Shown piece by piece: positions 7,152 through 11,741 of a stretch of 11,741 nucleotides of DNA. Made by a program: the position numbers and the translations under genes. The DNA is from an uncultured Alphaproteobacteria bacterium. Its GTDB lineage: Bacteria > Pseudomonadota > Alphaproteobacteria > Thalassobaculales > Thalassobaculaceae. Position 1 is the first letter of the stretch. Each line of letters starts with the position of its first letter. Location: assembly GCA_938028645.1 (NCBI GenBank), contig CALIMD010000242.1:1-11741 (forward strand), given 5' to 3'. The notes under the pieces are model-generated. The model was not told where the DNA came from. It worked only from the letters and a program-made list of their open reading frames with translations, and made no database searches.

Positions 7152-7499
7152 ATGAAACGCTATACTGTAATCGTTTTTGTGTTAATCGGCTCCGCAATTT
7201 TAGCTGGATGTTTTGGTGAGGACGAAAAAACAAAAGCTCCAAAAAAAGATTATATAATAGTTAAAAATGACGGAGTCGAGAATTTCAAAGTTACCTTGCA
7301 GAACCGAGTAAAAGATAAAGTTTTAATTCCATTTAATGAAACCGTTAAGATAGATTTCCTCTCTACGAAAACAAAAACAGTATTAGTCCAAACCAAAAGC
7401 CAAGATCCAAATTGGAACAATTGCTCTATAGCCATGCAAGTAGGCCAAACACTCGTTGTCCATCGAAAATATGAATCTATCGAATGCAGGGCAGAATGA
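7152..7499 (+). CDS. Small lipoprotein of unknown function
   Basis: A 115-residue protein with a classic lipoprotein signal: MKRY, a hydrophobic core (5-16), and lipobox LAGC with Cys20 as the acylated residue. The mature part is about 95 residues, starts with a charged linker (EDEKTKAPKK), and then looks like beta strands (DYIIVKND, FKVTLQNRV, VKIDFLSTKTKTVLVQ, QTLVVHRKYES). Two more cysteines, Cys91 and Cys112, could form a disulphide in the periplasm. Residue +2 is Phe, which in enterics would not signal retention in the inner membrane. I do not recognise a family. It lies 105 nt after the cyclase gene on the same strand, with its own promoter and ribosome binding site, so a functional link to the cyclase is not implied. 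Confidence 0.75.
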   Translation: MKRYTVIVFVLIGSAILAGCFGEDEKTKAPKKDYIIVKNDGVENFKVTLQNRVKDKVLIPFNETVKIDFLSTKTKTVLVQTKSQDPNWNNCSIAMQVGQTLVVHRKYESIECRAE

Positions 7500-7830
7500 A
7501 TTTAAATCAAGGCAATGCCCTAAATAATTGAAAGAAAAAGGGCGACCAGCAACTCAATATTTTTACTAACGAAGAATAAATATAAAAAATAATTGAACGC
7601 TTTTTATCCAGACAAAAAAGTTATCGTCGGCAGGTAAGTAACTGGTGCCTAGGGTAACTAAAGATATCTACTTCCTTGGTCATCCTCGAAAAGGCCCAAG
7701 AGCGCCCCGGATACAGTTCGAACCGCTATAAAACATTGGAAAGATCTGATCCAAGCGCGTTGAGATTACCGAGATATCATCTAAAAAACAATGCTTTGAT
7801 TTTTATGACCAATTCATATATCCAAAGCTT
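7500..7830. other. 331-nt gap with a possible decayed coding remnant
   Basis: No intact gene, tRNA or convincing terminator was seen in this convergent gap between the lipoprotein and dctM genes. On the plus strand a GTG at 7645 opens a short frame whose peptide includes KDIYFLGHPRKGPR, stopping at 7729. Across the CCCC run at 7705-7708 another frame continues with APDTVRTAIKHWKDLIQAR, stops at TGA 7761, and reads DYRDII to a TAA at 7782. Joined, the two read like one protein segment, which suggests a degraded gene, but I cannot name it and chance is possible. Confidence 0.25.
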
Positions 7831-9171
7831 CTAGTTTGGTGTTCCGGATGGGATACGATCAAACATGATTTCTGGAAGCAACAATGCTAACTCTGGAAAT
7901 ATAATGATCAATCCTATGCACACAAAATGTAACATTATGAACGGAATGACCCCCCGATACATATCAACTAGTCGGATTTCAGGGGGGCTGATACCCCTTA
8001 AGAAAAAGATCGCTGGAGCCATAGGCGGTGTTAGATAGCTTGTCTGGATAACGATCAAAAATAAAATACAGAACCAGACGTCATCGACCCCCATAGGTCG
8101 CAGCACCGCTACAGCAACAGGGACCACAATAATCATTATCGAAATGAACTCTAAAACAAACCCGGCAATAAATGTAATCAGCATAAAAATTAAGATTGTT
8201 GGCCAAACCGTAAGATTTGAAACTTCAAAAAAATTGCGGACGACACTTAATCCACCAAGTGCAACAAATATACTGGCAAACATCATTCCACCGAGGAGGA
8301 TAGTCACAATCATCGAGGTTATGCGTAAGGTTTTTAAAAATGCTTCATTTAAAAAACTAAATTTAAATGTTCCATACAAGACAGTTAGAAATATCGTTCC
8401 GAGGGCCCCCATTGCACCAGCTTCGGTTGGTGTCGCCCAACCCAACATTATTGATCCAAGGACAGAAAAGATAAGTGTAAGTAACGGCACTAATGCGGTT
8501 ATAATTATCCAAACATCTCGAATGAGTGAACCGCTCTTGGTCTCTGCGTGATCCGAGGGTCCGTCATTGGGCCAAATTGTGCAGCGAATAAGTATATAAA
8601 ATATATAAAGAGTAGCCAGTATTAAACCTGGGATCATGATTCCAACAAAGAGATTACCTACACCAACTCCAGCAATTGGACTTAAAATAACGACAACAAC
8701 CGACGGTGGAATTATGGTGCCTAATGAACCACCGGCGCAGATAGTACCCGAGATCAAACCTTTGTTATAACCGTGCCGTAACATCACCGTAATGACCATT
8801 AATCCCACTACGGACTCAGCAGCGCCCACTACACCGCTTGCAGCAGCAAAAAACACACAAAGTATAATGGTTGCTACTGCTAGCCCTCCAGGAAGTTTTC
8901 GGGTTATGAGTTGCATAGCTTCGAAAAGTTTTTCAGAAATGCCAGATTTCTCCAACATACATCCCATAAAAATAAAGAGAGGTACAGCAGACAATACATA
9001 ATAGGATGCTACGTCATCAACTTTGGCGACAAGTTGATGGACTAGTAAATCCCCAAATCGCAGATAACCAAAGAGTACAGCCACTCCCATTAATGAAAAC
9101 GCCACGGGGAAACCAATGAATATAAAAATCATCAGAACTGGGAACATCATTAAACCAATACTAATTGTCAT
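7831..9171 (-). CDS. dctM: TRAP transporter large permease subunit (DctM family)
   Basis: A 446-residue, very hydrophobic inner-membrane protein with about a dozen predicted membrane segments, the usual size for the large permease of tripartite ATP-independent periplasmic transporters. Family signatures include FPVAFSLMGV near the N-terminus, AAASGVVGAAESVVGL (109-124), CAGGSLGTIIPPSVVVV (145-161), LGWATPTEAGAMGALG (243-258), and TSYLTPPMAPAIFFLRG (377-393). It uses a sodium gradient with DctP and DctQ partners to import carboxylate-type solutes. ATG at 9171 has a strong GGAGG, but at a long 12-nt spacing (9188-9184), and forms an ATGA overlap with an upstream short frame. No dctQ or dctP gene lies in the 294 nt upstream, where one would expect them, so the partners are elsewhere, or were lost. 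Substrate cannot be told. Confidence 0.9.
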   Translation of the reverse strand: MTISIGLMMFPVLMIFIFIGFPVAFSLMGVAVLFGYLRFGDLLVHQLVAKVDDVASYYVLSAVPLFIFMGCMLEKSGISEKLFEAMQLITRKLPGGLAVATIILCVFFAAASGVVGAAESVVGLMVITVMLRHGYNKGLISGTICAGGSLGTIIPPSVVVVILSPIAGVGVGNLFVGIMIPGLILATLYIFYILIRCTIWPNDGPSDHAETKSGSLIRDVWIIITALVPLLTLIFSVLGSIMLGWATPTEAGAMGALGTIFLTVLYGTFKFSFLNEAFLKTLRITSMIVTILLGGMMFASIFVALGGLSVVRNFFEVSNLTVWPTILIFMLITFIAGFVLEFISIMIIVVPVAVAVLRPMGVDDVWFCILFLIVIQTSYLTPPMAPAIFFLRGISPPEIRLVDMYRGVIPFIMLHFVCIGLIIIFPELALLLPEIMFDRIPSGTPN

Positions 9172-9305
9172 TGATGTTCAAAACCTCCAGCAAACCCTGC
9201 AACGTTAGCTGGGTCGCGTGCCTATTTCTGAAACGAATATACGCCTTTCATCTGGTAACACCTCAAGGATATAAGAAACAAGTTATCGACACAGCCATTC
9301 TATGA

Positions 9306-9445
9306 TTAATCTCTGATATGTTTTATTTTACGACTGTTTGAACATAATCTTCCATAGGTCATTTTATCTTTATTGAGCGCTGCTCTTTGAAAAATACCTA
9401 CAACGTTTTTAAGGCGATGATCGTAGCTTTTTATTTTTTCAACAC
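9306..9445 (-). pseudogene. Small frame interrupted at an A6 run; decayed gene or frameshifted product
   Basis: On the minus strand GAGGAG (9456-9451) sits 5 nt before a GTG at 9445, followed by TTG AAA AAA TAA, so the frame ends after four codons. Re-reading one A of the A6 run (9439-9434), or adding one A, joins it to a 42-codon frame beginning IKSYDHRLKNVVGIFQR and ending at TAA 9308-9306, for a basic 46-residue product. The beginning loosely recalls N-termini of helix-turn-helix transposase proteins, but this is impression only. It may be an insertion-sequence remnant, a small pseudogene, a sequence error, or a programmed -1 shift. Confidence 0.3.
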
Positions 9446-9465
9446 CTGTTCTCCTCTATCGAGGG

Positions 9466-10032
9466 TTAAGCCACTATTTTATAAGTTATTCCAAACTCAC
9501 CATGATGCTGAAACTCGTCAGCTTTGATATCTGTTCCAAGATCGTCATATCTGGTTCCTTTACCTGATGAGTAATCAATCATCTCGGTAGGATTAGGATC
9601 TGAATTGAAAATTAAAAAATTAGCTCCATCACCCTCTAAGATATATCTATTCAAGGAATGCCAAGTTCCTCTTCTGAAAGCGAAACCAATCTCTGGGTTT
9701 ATCAAGAACGCTCTAATACTTTGTGCATCAGGAATATCTAGGCCATCTTTTAGATTTGTCGGCGGAGCCACGCAGACAGCTGACTTACAGCCCGAAAGCT
9801 GAACAAAACCTTGAGTTACAGCAGAATGTCTTTCCATATTACAAAATGTTCTGCCTTCGTTTGGTTGCCAGATTGTCGAAACTATTATCCGACCATCACA
9901 TTCGAATTTTACCGGTTCTATAAGACGATGCGTTTTTGGTTTATTTACTTCATTCCATAAGTAACCAAAGGGCTCAAATGATTTCTCTGTCATTTCTTCG
10001 GGAATTACTTCAATAGTTCGTGTCATTGTCAT
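9466..10032 (-). CDS. Ureidoglycolate lyase-fold protein (AllA-like)
   Basis: A 188-residue cytosolic beta-sandwich protein of the ureidoglycolate lyase family, whose type member splits ureidoglycolate into glyoxylate and urea in allantoin breakdown. Family landmarks: FEPFGYLW near the N-terminus, MERHSAVTQGFVQLSG (66-81), VCVAPP (86-91), RAFLINPEIGFAFRRGTWHSLNRY (107-130, with Trp124 and His125), and FLIFNSD (139-145). The usual HH after Trp reads HS here, and the C-terminus is longer than the usual 160-170 residue enzyme, with an added HHGEFGITYK-like strand. No allantoinase, allantoate or urease genes are in view, so it may act on another ureido or hydroxy acid. ATG 10032 has AGGG only 3 nt away; Met3 at 10026 has better spacing. 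It lies 46 nt after the ABC permease gene on the same strand and could be cotranscribed. Confidence 0.75.
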   Translation of the reverse strand: MTMTRTIEVIPEEMTEKSFEPFGYLWNEVNKPKTHRLIEPVKFECDGRIIVSTIWQPNEGRTFCNMERHSAVTQGFVQLSGCKSAVCVAPPTNLKDGLDIPDAQSIRAFLINPEIGFAFRRGTWHSLNRYILEGDGANFLIFNSDPNPTEMIDYSSGKGTRYDDLGTDIKADEFQHHGEFGITYKIVA

Positions 10033-10078
10033 TTGCCCTTTGATAATAAATTCGTGTTAAAAATTTTACTTCAACGAT

Positions 10079-10897
10079 CTATTCACCCATTTGAAGTAAC
10101 TTTCCATGCTGTCGTGCACCAAGAAATGACCATGCAAAAATTAGCGCACCCAAGCATAGATAGACACAATTGACAAAAATGGCCCCCACAAGAAGGTCCT
10201 GACGAAAGATCCCGTCAATCATAACAGATCGCATTCCTTCAAATACATATGCTGAAGGGGTACACCATGCGACGACCTGTAACCATTCTGGAAGGGTAGA
10301 TACTGGATAATAAACAGCACTAATAGGTGCAAAGGCAAATATTGCCACCCAAGCTAAACTCTCCGCGCCAAGTCCAAAACGCAGAACCAAGGCAATTACG
10401 GCCATTCCAAGCCCCCAACCCATAACGAAAAGACATGAGAAGAAAGCGACAATACCAACCCCATACGAGAAAATTGAAAATTCAAAAAAAACAAATGCAA
10501 GTATCCATGAAGGCAACAACCCCACAACACCCCGAAGAAAGCTAATAAGCATCATCGAAATTATGAGTTCGTAAGGACGGAGCGGGCTCACAAAAAGGTG
10601 GCCAAGATTACGGGACCACATTTCTTCGAGAAAACACATAGAAAAACCAATCTGACTTCTAAATAATAGATCCCAAAGAAGTACTGCACCAATCAATATT
10701 CCAGCTGCATTAGCCACCCAGCTTGAATGCCCCATGAAAAATTGTGTCACAAACCCCCATATTACCATTTGCACAGTGGGCCAATAAGCCATTTCAAGAA
10801 TACGAGGCAAAGAGCCCCGAAGTAGATAAAAATGCCTGCGCACCATGCCAAAAATACGACGAAGGGAAAGTGGAAATGTCCAAGTTGATCTATCCAT
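10079..10897 (-). CDS. ABC-2 type transporter permease
   Basis: A 272-residue inner-membrane protein with about six hydrophobic segments (roughly 36-54, 61-79, 112-138, 145-172, 180-198 and 234-259). Features of the ABC-2 exporter family are the amphipathic stretch RNLGHLFVSPLRPYELI (96-112), the SAVYYPVSTLPEWLQ loop (193-207), and TPSAYVFEGMR (213-223). It should form a homodimeric pore driven by the ATPase encoded just upstream. The gene starts within the last codons of the ATPase gene (8-nt overlap), a strong sign of coupled translation; no separate strong ribosome binding site is evident. The family exports drugs, polysaccharide or lipid-linked compounds (NodJ and DrrB-like), and the substrate here cannot be predicted from sequence. 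Confidence 0.88.
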   Translation of the reverse strand: MDRSTWTFPLSLRRIFGMVRRHFYLLRGSLPRILEMAYWPTVQMVIWGFVTQFFMGHSSWVANAAGILIGAVLLWDLLFRSQIGFSMCFLEEMWSRNLGHLFVSPLRPYELIISMMLISFLRGVVGLLPSWILAFVFFEFSIFSYGVGIVAFFSCLFVMGWGLGMAVIALVLRFGLGAESLAWVAIFAFAPISAVYYPVSTLPEWLQVVAWCTPSAYVFEGMRSVMIDGIFRQDLLVGAIFVNCVYLCLGALIFAWSFLGARQHGKLLQMGE

Positions 10898-11642
10898 TAG
10901 TTACAGCCTGCTGAACTCTATTTCGGGCAATGTCTAAAAAAACTTCCTCCATATTCTGCCTACCATATTTTTTTAAGAGTTCTTTTGGCGAACCGGTATC
11001 TACGATTCCGCCATCGCGCATCATCAAGACTGTATCGCATAATCGCTCCACTTCGCCCATATGATGAGATGCTAAAAGTATGGTCGCTTTCTTCTCTGCC
11101 ACATACTCTTGGAGATATCTTCGCACCCAATCAGCTGTATCTGGATCTAGAGAAGCAGTAGGTTCATCTAAAAACAACAGTTGAGGATGGTTTATAAGTG
11201 CTTTTGCTAACGCCACTCTAGTTTTTTGGCCTGCCGAAAGCTGGCCTGTCTTTTGCCCAAGCAGTGGTTCAATGTCAAAACGATTCGCTAATTCCTGAAT
11301 ACGCTCGTTAGGCGAACTTATAGAATAGAGTTCGGCATACACTTTTAAATTTTCCTCAACTGTCAATCTGTGAGGTAGGTCCACATATGGAGACGAAAAA
11401 TTAATATTGGGCAGAATACTGTACCTGTCTTTAATCATATTTTTCGCTAAAATGTACACATCTCCCTTAGAAGGGGTTAGAAGTCCCATCAGTATAGAAA
11501 TAGTTGTGGTTTTTCCGGCACCATTACCACCAAGAAGGGCCGTAATACTCCCTGATTCAACTTTAAAATTCACGTCTTCTATAGCCGCAACTTGGCCAAA
11601 ATATTTAGCAAGTGAACTGACTTCAACTGCAAAACTGGGCAT
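10890..11642 (-). CDS. ABC transporter ATP-binding protein of an ABC-2 exporter
   Basis: A 250-residue nucleotide-binding subunit that powers the downstream permease. Visible are the aromatic Tyr14 (A-loop), Walker A GGNGAGKT (38-45), signature LSAGQ (135-139), Walker B LLFLDEP with Asp159 and catalytic Glu160, D-loop SLD, and switch His193 in ASHHM. The Q-loop is odd: there is no Gln anywhere in residues 72-99, and the site reads INFSSPYVDLPHRLTVEENL, with Ser where Gln is expected. Such FSSPY sequences may be a subfamily trait rather than damage. ATG 11642 directly follows an in-frame TAG, so the start cannot be further upstream; only a weak GGTG lies before it. The C-terminal tail is short, without a regulatory domain. 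Confidence 0.9.
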   Translation of the reverse strand: MPSFAVEVSSLAKYFGQVAAIEDVNFKVESGSITALLGGNGAGKTTTISILMGLLTPSKGDVYILAKNMIKDRYSILPNINFSSPYVDLPHRLTVEENLKVYAELYSISSPNERIQELANRFDIEPLLGQKTGQLSAGQKTRVALAKALINHPQLLFLDEPTASLDPDTADWVRRYLQEYVAEKKATILLASHHMGEVERLCDTVLMMRDGGIVDTGSPKELLKKYGRQNMEEVFLDIARNRVQQAVTNG

Positions 11643-11679
11643 CTACACACCATTAAATTCGGGTTTATAAAAGAATAAA

Positions 11680-11691
11680 GACCCCGGGGTC
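11680..11691. repeat. 12-nt perfect palindrome upstream of the ABC operon
   Basis: GACCCCGGGGTC is a perfect, GC-rich palindrome in an otherwise AT-rich leader, 38 nt before the ABC ATPase start. On the minus strand it is followed by TTTATTCTTTT, so it may be a terminator for an upstream gene outside the window or an attenuator. As a hairpin its stem is only about 4 bp. It could also be a protein-binding site. Confidence 0.35.
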
Positions 11692-11697
11692 ACTTCG

Positions 11698-11726
11698 GCT
11701 ATACTTAGCTGTATAACAGGTCACAA
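11698..11726 (-). promoter_or_regulatory. Candidate promoter of the ABC exporter operon
   Basis: Minus-strand TTGTGA (11726-11721), 17-nt spacer, TATAGC (11703-11698), each matching four of six consensus bases with ideal spacing. It lies 56 nt before the ATPase ATG. The GC-rich palindrome at 11680-11691 would fall at or just after the expected start of transcription, where a repressor could act. Confidence 0.35.
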
Positions 11727-11741
11727 CTTAAACGCGTCTAA

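Noticed and set aside
5757..7499. Cyclase plus small neighbour as a Pycsar or CBASS-like antiphage pair
   Set aside because: The cyclase keeps the adenine-specific Lys and Asp and has a GAF sensor, and the neighbour is a secreted lipoprotein with its own promoter, not a TIR, transmembrane or nuclease effector.
7700..7730. GTTCGAACC resembling a tRNA T-loop
   Set aside because: The flanking bases do not pair to make a T-stem, and no acceptor, D or anticodon arms can be drawn in the 70 nt upstream.
7822..7839. CCAAA/TTTGG hairpin at the dctM stop as a terminator
   Set aside because: Only 5 bp, AT-rich, an 8-nt loop and no U-tract after it on the minus strand.
8144..8551. 135-codon open frame on the plus strand opposite dctM
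   Set aside because: It is antisense to a strongly conserved membrane protein gene, has no recognisable domain and no ribosome binding site; it reflects the codon pattern of dctM.
9421..9440. T-rich stretch after GATGATCG as a plus-strand terminator
   Set aside because: The possible stem is only about 3 bp, and no plus-strand gene lies upstream; the T-run is the A6 run of the minus-strand frame.
4774..10032. FAH-family hydratase, ureidoglycolate-lyase-like gene and dctM as one catabolic operon
   Set aside because: They are separated by plus-strand genes and long spacers, with different promoters likely; only a loose functional theme remains.

Overview
The window looks like a chromosomal segment of an AT-rich alphaproteobacterium, probably a free-living Rhodospirillales-like or marine lineage. 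This is inferred from gene content and order: a DUF3501 protein, a coaBC-dut-moeB run followed by an SH3-domain protein, a GAF-coupled class III nucleotide cyclase, and a TRAP transporter permease. No rRNA, tRNA, CRISPR array or intact mobile element was found.

Layout. Positions 1-497 hold the 3' part of a DUF3501 gene on the + strand, cut by the window edge. Positions 523-3559 hold a tight minus-strand housekeeping cluster read as coaBC, dut, moeB/thiF-like and a membrane-anchored SH3 protein, with intergenic gaps of 3 to 12 nt and one gene overlap. It supplies coenzyme A synthesis, dUTP clearance and sulphur-carrier activation. Diverging from it is a lipoprotein-type alpha/beta hydrolase (3631-4740), which converges on a 2-keto-4-pentenoate hydratase/FAH-family gene (4774-5568, minus). 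That gene is divergent from a GAF plus class III adenylate cyclase gene (5757-7046, plus), which is followed by a small orphan lipoprotein (7152-7499) with its own good promoter.

The right part is entirely minus strand: an ABC exporter pair (ATPase 10890-11642 and permease 10079-10897, overlapping by 8 nt), a ureidoglycolate-lyase-fold protein (9466-10032), and a TRAP large permease DctM (7831-9171). No DctQ or DctP partner lies next to DctM inside the window. Two intergenic stretches, 7500-7830 and 9172-9465, contain what look like short broken coding remnants, including a small ribosome-binding-site-led reading frame interrupted at an A6 run.

The catabolic-looking genes (FAH-family hydratase, ureidoglycolate-lyase-like enzyme, TRAP permease) could together handle small carboxylates, but they are not one operon and this link is only inference. 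I do not see a convincing new multi-gene system. The most notable observations are the cyclase lacking its transition-state arginine, the frameshifted small gene upstream of dctM, and the lone dctM.
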